This document shows positions 8,199-16,136 of a DNA stretch of 64,000 nt, one piece after another; position 1 is the stretch's first letter; the number at the start of each line of letters is the position of its first letter. A program made the position numbers and the translations under genes. The notes under the pieces are model-generated. The model was not told the origin of the DNA. It was given only the letters and a program-made list of their open reading frames with translations, and did not search any database. The DNA comes from CBDCVO01 sp965223085 (GTDB taxonomy: Bacteria; Pseudomonadota; Gammaproteobacteria; Ga0077536): NCBI GenBank assembly GCA_965223085.1, contig OZ244981.1:3844001-3908000 (forward strand), read 5' to 3'.

Positions 8199-9416
8199 AT
8201 GGATTTTGAATACAACAAGAAATGTTTAGAATTATTAGATCAGCTAAAAAACTTCATGGTTGAGCACATATACCCGCTCGAAGAAGAAATATTCGAGTTC
8301 GTGCAAGATCCTAAAAATCTATGGGTACCGCCACCGCAGATCGAGGCGCTGAAGGCAAAAGCTAAAGCAGCAGGTCTATGGAATCTATTCTTGCCAGAAG
8401 AATACGAACCCTATAGTCCAGGATTGACGAATCTTGAATATGCGCCGCTCGCGGAAGAGATGGGACGCGTGCAATGGGCCGCGGAAGTATTCAACTGCAG
8501 TGCGCCCGACACCGGCAATATGGAAGTGCTGGCTCGCTACGGTACTGAAGAACAAAAAAAACAATGGTTGGAGCCCTTGCTAGCGGGTGAAATTCGTTCT
8601 TCATACTTAATGACGGAACCTCAAGTAGCGTGTTCAGACGCGACCAATGTTGAAACATCTATCGTGCGGGATGGCGATGAGTATGTTATCAACGGTCGCA
8701 AGTGGTGGAGTTCTTGTGTCTACGACCCACGCAACAAGATCTATATTCTGATGGGGAAGACGGATCCCGACGGCCCGCGACATCACCAACAGTCCACGAT
8801 ACTCATTCCAGCAGGTACGCCCGGTTTTGAAATAGTTCGACCGCTACGTGTGTTCAACGATCTGCATTCGCCGGCCGGTCATGCTGAAGTGCGCTTAAGC
8901 GATGTGCGCGTACCCGTGACCAACTTGATCCTAGGCGAGGGCAGGGGCTTTGAAATCGCGCAAGGTCGCTTGGGCCCGGGACGCATTCATCATTGCATGC
9001 GTTTGATCGGCGGCGCCCAACGGGCCTTGGAAATCATGTGTCGGCGCGTCGAAGACCGCGTTGCGTTCGGCCGCAAGCTCAGCGAGCAGTCGAGCATTCG
9101 CCAGGATATTGCTAAGTCACGCTGCGAAATAGAGCAAGCCCGATTGCTGACATTGTGGGCCGCAGATCGACTCGATCGCGAAGGCAATAAAGTCGCGCGT
9201 GACGCTCTCGGCATGACCAAAATCGCGGTGCCGCGCATGTGCCAAGCGGTGGCAGACCGCGCCATCCAGTGCCACGGTGGCATGGGGGTATGCCAAGATA
9301 CGCCGATACCGGAAATTTTCGCCTACGCGCGCTTCGTACGCATCGCTGATGGGCCGGACGAAGTGCATATGTCGCAACTGGGCAAGCTAACCGTACAGCA
9401 GGTCCTCGATGCTTAA
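8199..9416 (+). CDS. Acyl-CoA dehydrogenase family protein
   Basis: A 405-residue flavoprotein of the medium-length acyl-CoA dehydrogenase type. It has YLMTEPQVACSDATNVETS (flavin and substrate-contact region near residue 140), INGRKWWSS, HAEVRLSDVRVPVTNLILGEG, the helix GRKLSEQSSIRQDIAKSR near 290 and the C-terminal QCHGGMGVCQDTPIPEIFAYAR. A typical catalytic Glu is not at the usual short-chain position; the family has several alternatives. Electrons would go to ETF. The N-terminus (PLEEEIFEF, VPPPQIEALKAKAKAAGLW) is like the ACAD10/11 and FadE-type enzymes acting on hydroxylated or branched acyl-CoA (inference). A GAGG ribosome site precedes the ATG. Confidence 0.9.
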   Translation: MDFEYNKKCLELLDQLKNFMVEHIYPLEEEIFEFVQDPKNLWVPPPQIEALKAKAKAAGLWNLFLPEEYEPYSPGLTNLEYAPLAEEMGRVQWAAEVFNCSAPDTGNMEVLARYGTEEQKKQWLEPLLAGEIRSSYLMTEPQVACSDATNVETSIVRDGDEYVINGRKWWSSCVYDPRNKIYILMGKTDPDGPRHHQQSTILIPAGTPGFEIVRPLRVFNDLHSPAGHAEVRLSDVRVPVTNLILGEGRGFEIAQGRLGPGRIHHCMRLIGGAQRALEIMCRRVEDRVAFGRKLSEQSSIRQDIAKSRCEIEQARLLTLWAADRLDREGNKVARDALGMTKIAVPRMCQAVADRAIQCHGGMGVCQDTPIPEIFAYARFVRIADGPDEVHMSQLGKLTVQQVLDA

Positions 9417-9459
9417 AGTCAGCTTCGTGCTTATGTAGCCGCTTAGGCGATAGGAAAAT

Positions 9460-9912
9460 TTAGTTCGTAATCTGGTAGACGTTGTATTCGACCTTACCGG
9501 TACGCAGCCGACCCTGGCCGACGCAAACAATATTGTTGACCCAGAGATAACGCTCATCGCCGGTCTGCATGCGTGGTGTAGTAAAGAAATACTGGTCACC
9601 GTAGTCGGTCTCGCCACCGCCGCTTAGCGCTGCTTGCACCCCCGGGGTGAATTCGAGTTTGCCCGTATATTCGACATAGATGAGCGCATTGTCGTGCGTT
9701 TCAAATGTGGCGCGCACGTCGAGGTGCCCATAGTCCTCGGTCATCGTCAACCAATCTGCGCAGCCGGGTTTACGAATAATACCGCGTAGGCGTGGTCCCT
9801 CGAACGCGCCACCATCGACTTCCACAATCAGGCGATTGCCGTAAGGCCCCCTACCAAGTTCCAGCGGTGCACCTAAATTTGCGTGGTAGGTCATCAACAG
9901 TTCGGTTTTCAT
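9460..9912 (-). CDS. DUF3237 family protein
   Basis: A beta-rich protein of about 150 residues matching the DUF3237 pattern: PYGNRLIVEVDGGAFEGPRL, then GCADWLTMTEDYGHLDVRAT, and YFFTTPRMQTGDERYLWVNN near the end. Family members often lie in aromatic, terpenoid or steroid degradation clusters, but no enzymatic role is established. Three ATG codons stand in a row at 9918, 9915 and 9912. The AGGGA at 9921-9925 gives sensible spacing (8 nt) to the third, so 9912 is chosen. It is transcribed against the acyl-CoA dehydrogenase and alone on its strand. Confidence 0.75.
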   Translation of the reverse strand: MKTELLMTYHANLGAPLELGRGPYGNRLIVEVDGGAFEGPRLRGIIRKPGCADWLTMTEDYGHLDVRATFETHDNALIYVEYTGKLEFTPGVQAALSGGGETDYGDQYFFTTPRMQTGDERYLWVNNIVCVGQGRLRTGKVEYNVYQITN

Positions 9913-9929
9913 CATCATACTCCCTAGCC

Positions 9930-10335
9930 CGGATGTTGCACGAGGACCGCGGACTGACGCCGGGCAGGTTCGGTTTGAGCCGCCGGGCTGGCGTCCGAAG
10001 CATCGCCGTCGTTACGCCGAGGACGAAGTCCAAGCCCGAGCGAATCTGACCAAGTCAGAAGCCGCGGTAGCAAGCGAGCGTGATTCCAGTCGTATCGTCG
10101 CCTACATCATTGCTGACCCATGAAAATACCCGTTATCCCAACCTATTGCCACAAACACAGCGGGCGACTCGTGCAATCTCCAGGCCAGAGATTCGCGCCG
10201 AAATTAATGCAACCGTCCCGCCAGCGACTCCCCGCAGGCATCGACCCGCGGCCGCTCTGAAAGGATGGATGGCAGCTTAGACACGTGGTAATTTGCACAC
10301 ACGAGAACCAGACCACACGCTCAGGAGGAAAATCA
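9930..10335. other. Gene-free stretch between DUF3237 and VOC genes
   Basis: About 400 bp without a credible coding frame on either strand. An imperfect inverted pairing is visible around 9954-9995 (GACGCC...GGCGTC), but it is not followed by a T run, so I do not call a terminator. The only clear signal is the ribosome site AGGAGG at 10323-10328 belonging to the next gene. Confidence 0.5.
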
Positions 10336-10704
10336 ATGATTGGTTACGTTACTGTGGGCACGAACGATATCGAACGCGCTGGTCGTTTCTACGACGCTTT
10401 ATTAGGCGAAATGGGTGCCGGACGGGCGATGGAATCAGACCGCTTTATCGCCTGGGCAAGTGCTCCCGGCGCAACGATGTTACTCGTCATGAAACCATTC
10501 GACGAACAAGCCGCGGCCCCCGGCAACGGCACGATGATTGCGCTGGCGGCAGGCAATCAAGAAAACGTCGATAAACTGCACGCAAAAGCTTTGAGTCTCG
10601 GCGCTCAAAACGAGGGCGATCCGGGACCACGCGGCGACGGTTTTTATGGTGGTTATTTCCGCGATCCGGATAATAACAAGTTGGCTCTATTTCACATGGG
10701 GTAA
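10336..10704 (+). CDS. VOC (glyoxalase/bleomycin-resistance) superfamily protein
   Basis: A 122-residue single-unit VOC protein beginning MIGYVTVGTNDIERAGRFYD, with GDGFYGGYFRDPDNNKLALF at the C-terminus. These are the two halves of the beta-alpha-beta-beta-beta fold. The ATG at 10336 is fixed by AGGAGG seven bases upstream; longer frames lack a site. Known: VOC proteins include lyases, dioxygenases, epimerases and binding proteins, mostly metal dependent. Metal ligands cannot be assigned with certainty, since the first-strand His typical of glyoxalase I is replaced by TVGTND. It may be a lactoylglutathione-lyase-like stress or detoxification protein. Confidence 0.85.
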   Translation: MIGYVTVGTNDIERAGRFYDALLGEMGAGRAMESDRFIAWASAPGATMLLVMKPFDEQAAAPGNGTMIALAAGNQENVDKLHAKALSLGAQNEGDPGPRGDGFYGGYFRDPDNNKLALFHMG

Positions 10705-10777
10705 GACGAGTTCTCGTGTGGATAAAATGAGTCCTATGTTCCGAATGAATGAAGTCGATCATTAGGGAGGATGGGTG

Positions 10778-11215
10778 ATGGTGATGACTCAAGAGTACAA
10801 GCGAATTATCGTAGCTGTTGATGTCGTGCATGAAGATCCACAAGTAATCAAAAAAGCGGCGGCGCTAGCGACGGCCCAGACGCAGTTTCATTTGATTACA
10901 GTAATGGATCCCGTGCCGATGGATGCTTATGCCGGCGTCGCCATGACGCAAGAATACGTGGAAGCACGCCAGCAATCGGCACAAAAAAAACTCACAGAGA
11001 TGGTGACCACCGTAGGCCTCATAAACGCAACTATCACCGCTCGAACAGGCCCGGTCGCCGCGACGATTCTTGATGCCGCCAAGGAATTTGAAGCCGACCT
11101 CATCATTGTCGGTAGCCATGGGCGCCACGGCATTCGTCGCCTCATCGGCTCGACTGCAAGCGCCGTCGTTCACGAGGGACATTGCGATGTATTGACTGTG
11201 CGGCTGCGTGAATGA
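10778..11215 (+). CDS. Universal stress protein, UspA family
   Basis: A 145-residue protein with the UspA fold. The N-terminal strand is YKRIIVAVDVVH, and the C-terminal ATP-binding signature G-x2-G-x9-G-S is present in VGSHGRHGIRRLIGSTAS. This implies an ATP-binding Usp rather than an UspA-like protein without nucleotide. A GGGAGG at 10765-10770 lies seven bases before ATG 10778; GTG at 10775 and ATG at 10784 are less well placed. It is a single-domain cytoplasmic protein and sits in the CoA-thioester island without obvious coupling to neighbours. Confidence 0.9.
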   Translation: MVMTQEYKRIIVAVDVVHEDPQVIKKAAALATAQTQFHLITVMDPVPMDAYAGVAMTQEYVEARQQSAQKKLTEMVTTVGLINATITARTGPVAATILDAAKEFEADLIIVGSHGRHGIRRLIGSTASAVVHEGHCDVLTVRLRE

Positions 11216-11264
11216 GCGTAGCCGCGCGCTAGTTTACTTTTAATCGAGAACCACGGGAGATGTT

Positions 11265-11720
11265 ATGCCAGGGCTGTATTATGAGGAATTTTCACTAGGG
11301 CGGACTTTTGCGCACGCCATCACCCGCACGGTAACGGAAATGGATAACGTCATGTTCACCACCATGACGCATAATCCTGCGCGACTACACCTGGATGAGG
11401 AATATTGTCGCACCGAAACAGAGTTCGGCCAGCGCATCGTTAACAGCTGTTTTACCCTGGCGGTGATGGTCGGTGCCTCCGTTTACGATACGACTTTGGG
11501 CACGACTGTTGCGAATCTAGGCTGGGATGAAGTACGGTTTCCAAAGCCCGTTTTTCACGGCGACACCCTGCGGTTTGAAACCGAGGTAGTCGACATGCGC
11601 GACAGCAAGTCCCGGCCGCAAAATGGCATCGTCGTCTTTGAGCACCGCGCGTTCAATCAGCGTGATGAATTAGTCGCAGTTTGCAAACGTTCCGGTCTAA
11701 TGCTGAGGAAACCGGCATGA
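11265..11720 (+). CDS. MaoC-like (R)-specific hydratase, possibly itaconyl- or mesaconyl-CoA hydratase
   Basis: A 151-residue single hot-dog protein. The sequence NPARLHLDEEYCRTETEFGQRIVNSC carries the MaoC/hydratase-2 active-site pattern (D/N-x5-H with the overhang segment). LGWDEVRFPKPVFHGDTLRFE is the typical second motif. Known: MaoC enzymes hydrate trans-2-enoyl-CoA, and homologues act on mesaconyl-CoA or itaconyl-CoA. The stop overlaps the ATG of the CoA-ester lyase (ATGA at 11717-11720). A MaoC plus HpcH-type lyase couple resembles the itaconyl-CoA hydratase/citramalyl-CoA lyase or mesaconyl-CoA hydratase/methylmalyl-CoA lyase pairs. The exact substrate is inference. Confidence 0.85.
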   Translation: MPGLYYEEFSLGRTFAHAITRTVTEMDNVMFTTMTHNPARLHLDEEYCRTETEFGQRIVNSCFTLAVMVGASVYDTTLGTTVANLGWDEVRFPKPVFHGDTLRFETEVVDMRDSKSRPQNGIVVFEHRAFNQRDELVAVCKRSGLMLRKPA

Positions 11721-12604
11721 AAATCCTGCGTTCCATGATGTTTGTGCCTGGCGATAGCGAAAAAAAGCTGAGCAAGGGACCGACGCTTGGTGCAGACGCT
11801 TTGATCCTCGATCTAGAGGATTCCGTGGCTTCGAATCGGCGCCCGGTCGCGCGCGAGATGACACGAGATTATATCGCCAACGCGGATCGCCAGGGGTGTG
11901 AATTATGGGTGCGAATGAACCCTCTCGATTCCGACGACGCGCTCCGTGATATTACAGCAGTTGTCGGCGCCCAACCCGACGGGATCGCTTTGCCGAAAGC
12001 GGAAGGCGCGCACCATGTGCGACAACTCAGCTATTACTTAGATGTGCTCGAAATCGAGCATGGTATTGAACCCGGTTCGGTTTCGATTTGCGGGATCGCC
12101 ACCGAAACCGCAGCGGCACCATTCGGTCTCGGGACTTATAATGGCGCACCGCGCCTCCAGATCCTAACCTGGGGTGCCGAAGACTTGAGTGCGGCGCTGG
12201 GTGCAAGCTCAAATAAGGACGACAACGGCACTTATACGCCACCCTATGTGCTGGCACGCACACTGTGTTTATACGCCGCTTACGCTGCGCAGGTGCAAGC
12301 GCTCGATACCGTGCAACCGGATTTCCGCAACGCCGAGAAACTGCGCGCTGAATGCGACGCCGCCCGACGCGACGGCTATACGGGGAAGATCGCGATTCAC
12401 CCCGACCAAATCGCCATCATCAACGAAGCATTTACGCCGAGCGATGCGGAAGTTGCGCACGCGCACGCCGTGATCGATGCTTTTGCGGCAACGCCCAATG
12501 CGGGTACCTTGAGCCTCGACGGTAAAATGATCGATATGCCGCATCTAAAACAAGCCCAGCGCATCGTGGCCCTCGCCCATCAAGCGGGTTCGAAACACAT
12601 CTAA
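11717..12604 (+). CDS. HpcH/HpaI (CitE-like) CoA-ester lyase
   Basis: A 295-residue CitE/CLYBL-type lyase. RSMMFVPGDSEKKLSKG is at the N-terminus, with LILDLEDSVASNRRPVAR (Mg-binding and CoA-proximal segment) near residue 30, WVRMNPLDSDD, GIALPKAEGAHHV, the metal-ligand Asp/Glu region LTWGAEDLSAALGA near 160 and GKIAIHPDQIAIINEAF near 230. Known: the family cleaves malyl-, beta-methylmalyl- or citramalyl-CoA to an acyl-CoA and an alpha-keto or glyoxylate unit. The ATG at 11717 overlaps the MaoC stop, and an in-frame ATG at 11681 lies inside MaoC and is rejected. A citramalyl-CoA lyase role (acetyl-CoA plus pyruvate) fits its neighbour. Confidence 0.9.
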   Translation: MKILRSMMFVPGDSEKKLSKGPTLGADALILDLEDSVASNRRPVAREMTRDYIANADRQGCELWVRMNPLDSDDALRDITAVVGAQPDGIALPKAEGAHHVRQLSYYLDVLEIEHGIEPGSVSICGIATETAAAPFGLGTYNGAPRLQILTWGAEDLSAALGASSNKDDNGTYTPPYVLARTLCLYAAYAAQVQALDTVQPDFRNAEKLRAECDAARRDGYTGKIAIHPDQIAIINEAFTPSDAEVAHAHAVIDAFAATPNAGTLSLDGKMIDMPHLKQAQRIVALAHQAGSKHI

Positions 12605-12621
12605 ATGCACGGATTCGCCGC

Positions 12622-13071
12622 ATGAGCGTCGATCCTGCAGCGCTAGATCTAGGCACGCTTGTGCCGCGCAGGATCCGCGCGACGCAATCTCTCGTGGTAA
12701 CACCGGAACTCACCGTCGCGCATACGGTGCCGTCGTTGCCGCCCGTATTTGCGACCCCGCAAACGATCCACTTCATGGAGGTGGTGAGCACGGGATTACT
12801 TGCACAATACTTACCTAAGGGATGGGTATCTGTCGGCATCCATGTCGACGTTGCGCATCTCGCGGCAACACCGATTGGCCTTACCGTGGTCGGGCGCGCG
12901 GAGATCCTCAATATCGAGAAAAGGCAAATCACGTTTGCGGTCGACGCGCACAACGGCGTTGAATCAATAGGCCTAGGCGTTCATCAACGCACCGTTGTGC
13001 ATAAGCAAAGATTTATAGAGCGCGTGAATCGCAAAAAAGCCCAAGAGATATCGGACTTCAAGCCAGCTTGA
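12622..13071 (+). CDS. Hot-dog thioesterase family protein (fluoroacetyl-CoA thioesterase-like)
   Basis: A 149-residue single hot-dog domain. TVAHTVPSLPPVFATPQTIHFMEVVS and LPKGWVSVGIHVDVAHLAATPIG match the FlK-type thioesterase pattern, with a central helix carrying Glu and the H-x-A-x-TP strand. Known: these enzymes hydrolyse acyl-CoA or act on small thioesters. The protein starts 17 bp after the lyase stop and may recycle CoA from dead-end thioesters of the same pathway. It could also be a non-catalytic thioester-binding protein, since catalytic residues cannot be proved from sequence. Confidence 0.75.
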   Translation: MSVDPAALDLGTLVPRRIRATQSLVVTPELTVAHTVPSLPPVFATPQTIHFMEVVSTGLLAQYLPKGWVSVGIHVDVAHLAATPIGLTVVGRAEILNIEKRQITFAVDAHNGVESIGLGVHQRTVVHKQRFIERVNRKKAQEISDFKPA

Positions 13072-13096
13072 CCCCCCTGACCCGGAAGGAAGCGAA

Positions 13097-13912
13097 ATGA
13101 GCGCACAAAGCGACATTGAGAAAGTAACCACAATAGAACTCAAAAAAATGAAAGCGCGAGGTGAGAAAATCGCCGCACTTACCGCGTATGATGCGGCCTT
13201 TGCCGGTGCGCTCGACCGTGCCGCCATTGATCTCATTCTCGTCGGCGATTCTGTCGGTATGGTGGTGCAAGGCCACGCGACGACCATACCGGTAACCGTC
13301 GATGAATTGATCTATCACACACAAATGGTGCTGCGTGGCACACAACGCGCGATGGTGATGGCGGACCTGCCGTTTATGAGTTACGCGACGCCTGAGGATT
13401 GCCTGCTCAATGCCGCTCGGCTGATGAAGGAAGGCGGTGCAGAAATTGTCAAGCTCGAGTGGGGCGCTCTGCAGCTCGATATGGTCGCACGCCTCACCGA
13501 ATGCGGGATCCCGGTGTGCGCGCATCTCGGACTCACGCCACAGGCGATCTTTAAGTACGGGGCGTACCGCGTGCAGGGACGTGAGGATGAAACTGCGCGC
13601 AAAATGATCACAGACGCGCGCGATCTCGAAGCTGCGGGCGCGGATGTATTGTTGCTGGAATGCGTACCGATGGCGCTGGCAGCCGAAATCACCCGTAACG
13701 CGAGCGTTCCCGTCATTGGTATTGGTGCCGGTATGGATGTCGATGGGCAGATCCTGGTGCTCTACGATATCTTGGACGTTTATCCTGGCAAAAGGACGCG
13801 TTTCTCGAAGAATTACATGGCCGCTGCAGGATCGATTCACAACGCGATTGAAATCTATGTCAAGGAAGTGAAATCGCTACAATTCCCGACACCCGAATAT
13901 GCCTTCCAGTAG
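13097..13912 (+). CDS. panB: 3-methyl-2-oxobutanoate hydroxymethyltransferase (ketopantoate hydroxymethyltransferase)
   Basis: A 271-residue PanB (family length 260-280). AALTAYDAAFAGALDRA, LILVGDSVGMVVQGHATT (Mg-binding Asp), MVMADLPFMSYATPEDCLLN, IVKLEWG, VCAHLGLTPQAIFKYGAYRVQG and GADVLLLECVP (catalytic Glu) are all present in the expected order. Known: PanB transfers a hydroxymethyl group from methylene-tetrahydrofolate to 2-oxoisovalerate, the first step to pantothenate and CoA. The usual partner panC is absent from the window. The gene lies 25 bp after the thioesterase and 14 bp before tesB, so in this genome it is part of a CoA-thioester cluster, either as CoA supply or a paralogue with another 2-oxoacid substrate. 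Confidence 0.93.
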   Translation: MSAQSDIEKVTTIELKKMKARGEKIAALTAYDAAFAGALDRAAIDLILVGDSVGMVVQGHATTIPVTVDELIYHTQMVLRGTQRAMVMADLPFMSYATPEDCLLNAARLMKEGGAEIVKLEWGALQLDMVARLTECGIPVCAHLGLTPQAIFKYGAYRVQGREDETARKMITDARDLEAAGADVLLLECVPMALAAEITRNASVPVIGIGAGMDVDGQILVLYDILDVYPGKRTRFSKNYMAAAGSIHNAIEIYVKEVKSLQFPTPEYAFQ

Positions 13913-13926
13913 AGAGCAGCTCCTGC

Positions 13927-14784
13927 ATGCAAGCAGACGCACTTAAAAAACTAGTAACGAGTTTGCAACTCGAACGACTCGAAGAAAATCTATTTCGTGG
14001 CGCAGTCGGCGATACGCTAATAAAACGCGTCTATGGCGGTAAAGTTTTAGGTGAAGCGATTGGGGCCGCGCAAGCCACTGTCAGCCGACGTGCTGTGCAC
14101 TCGATTCATGCCTACTTTTTACGCGAAGCCGAATCGTATAACCCGGTAATCTACGAAGTAGATCGTAGCCGCGACGGGCGCAGCTTCTCGGCCCGCCGTG
14201 TCGTTGCCATTCAGCACGGGAAACCGATTTTTACGCTCGAAGCATCTTTTCACAAACCCGAGCCAGGGCTCCAGTCACAAACACCAAGGGATAAGGTGCC
14301 GGATCCCGACGATTTAGCGCCGCTGCAGTTTGATTGGAGCAGATTCGATAATTTCTCAGCGCGCATACAGCGCCTGATGACAATCTCCGCACCGTTCGAT
14401 GTGCGACCAGTAGAAGACTTCGGGCAGGCGCACAACCCCCTTGGTAATCCGATTCGACGAACCTGGGTGCGAACTTGCGATAAACTACCGGACGATCCCG
14501 ATCTACACCGCGCAGTCCTCGCCTATGTCTCAGATTATGGCTTAGTGTGGACCGTTATCGCTGCTCATGACCTGTCGATCACCAACGACAAGCTCATGGT
14601 GGCGAGCCTCGATCACGCGATGTGGTTTCATCGTCCGTTTCGTATCGACGAATGGTTATTGTATTGTTGCGAAGGCGTAACCAGCTTCGGCGCCCGCGGT
14701 TTGGCTCGGGGTGCGTTTTTCCGTCAATCGGGCGAACTCGTGGTCAGTGTCGCGCAAGAGGGATTGATGCGCGTAATCTCATAA
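13927..14784 (+). CDS. tesB: Acyl-CoA thioesterase II
   Basis: A 285-residue double hot-dog thioesterase (TesB of E. coli has 286). GGKVLGEAIGAAQATV and VHSIHAYFLREAE in the N-terminal domain, SFSARRVVAIQHGKPIFTLEASF, and in the C-terminal domain VLAYVSDYGLVWTVIAAH, SLDHAMWFHRPFRIDEWLLY and ARGAFFRQSGELVVSVAQEGLMR. The Asp in SLDHAMWFH corresponds to the catalytic Asp of TesB. It would hydrolyse medium- and long-chain or branched acyl-CoA to free CoA. It is the last gene of the plus-strand run, and hairpin repeats follow at once. Confidence 0.93.
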   Translation: MQADALKKLVTSLQLERLEENLFRGAVGDTLIKRVYGGKVLGEAIGAAQATVSRRAVHSIHAYFLREAESYNPVIYEVDRSRDGRSFSARRVVAIQHGKPIFTLEASFHKPEPGLQSQTPRDKVPDPDDLAPLQFDWSRFDNFSARIQRLMTISAPFDVRPVEDFGQAHNPLGNPIRRTWVRTCDKLPDDPDLHRAVLAYVSDYGLVWTVIAAHDLSITNDKLMVASLDHAMWFHRPFRIDEWLLYCCEGVTSFGARGLARGAFFRQSGELVVSVAQEGLMRVIS

Positions 14785-14789
14785 GTTCG

Positions 14790-14882
14790 AATGTGCGCCA
14801 CGCTCTGCGTGGCGTAACAAACTAGATACCGGGTCTGCGCCCGGTATGACGAAGGAATGATTTCCCGTCATGCGCATCCATC
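14790..14882. repeat. Intergenic twin-hairpin repeat (REP-like)
   Basis: Immediately after tesB come two perfect short hairpins: GCCACG-CTCTG-CGTGGC at about 14797-14813 and ATACCGGG-TCTGCG-CCCGGTAT at about 14826-14847. A GTCATGCGCATC-type tail follows. There is no T run after either stem, so a REP/BIME-like intergenic element is more likely than a rho-independent terminator, although it could stabilise the 3' end of the upstream transcript. The remaining 14883-15165 holds no gene that I can recognise. Confidence 0.6.
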
Positions 14883-15165
14883 ATGCCAAAAACGCAGCGC
14901 GTTGTCCGCCGACGACATGCCCAGATTGGGGAGATCCATTTCCAATCGGCTCAAGTACGGCGTTCACTGGCTCAGTGCCTCGAATTCAGGTCGGTGTGTC
15001 TGACACCCCGTCCATGCCCGATCTCAGGATGCGTGGCATACAGAAAAATCAGAACTCCCGCTTGCGTCGACGGTTATGTCAACCATCGAAACTTATCTCG
15101 AGAAAGTCCCTCTCAGGTAAGCCGTGCACTTACCCCGAGACCAACTTGGGATCTTCTTTTCCAGG

Positions 15166-16014
15166 CTAAACGTCAAAGCGATAAGTATCACCATCGCGTA
15201 CGATACGTCCGGCGACTGGGTTCGCAAAATGAGTGCCGAGCACTAACACGGGGGTGTCGGCGTAACGCGCTAAAAATTGCTTGCGTGTGACGCACGCAGC
15301 CGCACTGTCGGCATCGAAGGGTGTCACCCAATCCGGCCGCGCGATCTGACACGGATGATGCATCATGTCTCCGCTAATAATGGCTTCTTCGCCTTGTGAC
15401 GCGATATGCACGCTTACGTGGCCGGGGGTATGCCCAGGGGTTGATTCAAACCAAACTTCGTCCGCGACCCGATGATCGGGTGCAACTAAGTCAGCTTTGC
15501 CGGAATCCACCACGGGCTTAACTGACTCGCCAAAAACATCACCGAAAGAATCTTCTTCCAAGTCGCGCCAAAATTCGAATTCTTCTTCGACCATGAGATA
15601 ACGTGCGTTGGAAAATGTCGGTACCCATTTACCGTTGACTTTGCGCGTATTCCAGCCCACGTGATCGACATGTAGGTGGGTGCAAATCACTTTATCAATA
15701 GACTCCGGTGCGTGGCCGAGCCGGTTCAAATCCTCCAAAAACGGCAGTTGCAGATGCGCCCACGCCTCGAGGTTTAGCGCTTTGTCGTTGCCGATACAGG
15801 TATCGACGATCATCTTCTGATCCGGGGTTTCGATAATGAGCATTTGAATATTCATTATCAGGTTGTCTTCGGGTGAGACGAAGTTTGGTTTAAGCCACGG
15901 GATCTGTGCGAGATTCTCTGGCGTCGCGTCCGGCAATACTTGCAGCTCACCGCTGGTGTCGGTGATCTCGATGAGTTGAGTAATGGTGATGTCACCAATT
16001 TTCCATTTCAGCAT
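15166..16014 (-). CDS. MBL-fold metallo-hydrolase
   Basis: A 282-residue metallo-beta-lactamase-fold protein. The zinc motif HLHVDHVGWN (HxHxDH) is near residue 112, VDTCIGNDK precedes it, GHTPGHVSVHIAS supplies the next His and ISGDMMHHP the bridging Asp. Known: homologues include quorum-quenching lactonases, and SdsA- and GloB-like hydrolases. The N-terminal WKIGDITITQLIEI start resembles the AHL-lactonase/AttM-like branch often annotated only as MBL fold. The substrate is unknown. It is monocistronic, convergent with tesB, with 122 bp to the SDR gene behind it. Confidence 0.88.
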   Translation of the reverse strand: MLKWKIGDITITQLIEITDTSGELQVLPDATPENLAQIPWLKPNFVSPEDNLIMNIQMLIIETPDQKMIVDTCIGNDKALNLEAWAHLQLPFLEDLNRLGHAPESIDKVICTHLHVDHVGWNTRKVNGKWVPTFSNARYLMVEEEFEFWRDLEEDSFGDVFGESVKPVVDSGKADLVAPDHRVADEVWFESTPGHTPGHVSVHIASQGEEAIISGDMMHHPCQIARPDWVTPFDADSAAACVTRKQFLARYADTPVLVLGTHFANPVAGRIVRDGDTYRFDV

Positions 16015-16136
16015 AAGGGATCTCTCTCGTATGGTTTCTCGGCTACGTGCAACTTACCATGCCGTCAATCTCAGGTGGCAACCCCGACATCGTGGGACAC
16101 TTGTAAGCGGTGCCGGCGGCTTCAAAAAATCGTAGC

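Noticed and set aside
12973..13840. Minus-strand frames of 100-260 codons across panB
   Set aside because: PanB on the plus strand has every family motif, so the opposite frames are shadows.
14790..14850. Rho-independent terminator after tesB
   Set aside because: Both hairpins are strong but lack a following T tract, so the site is listed as a repeat instead.
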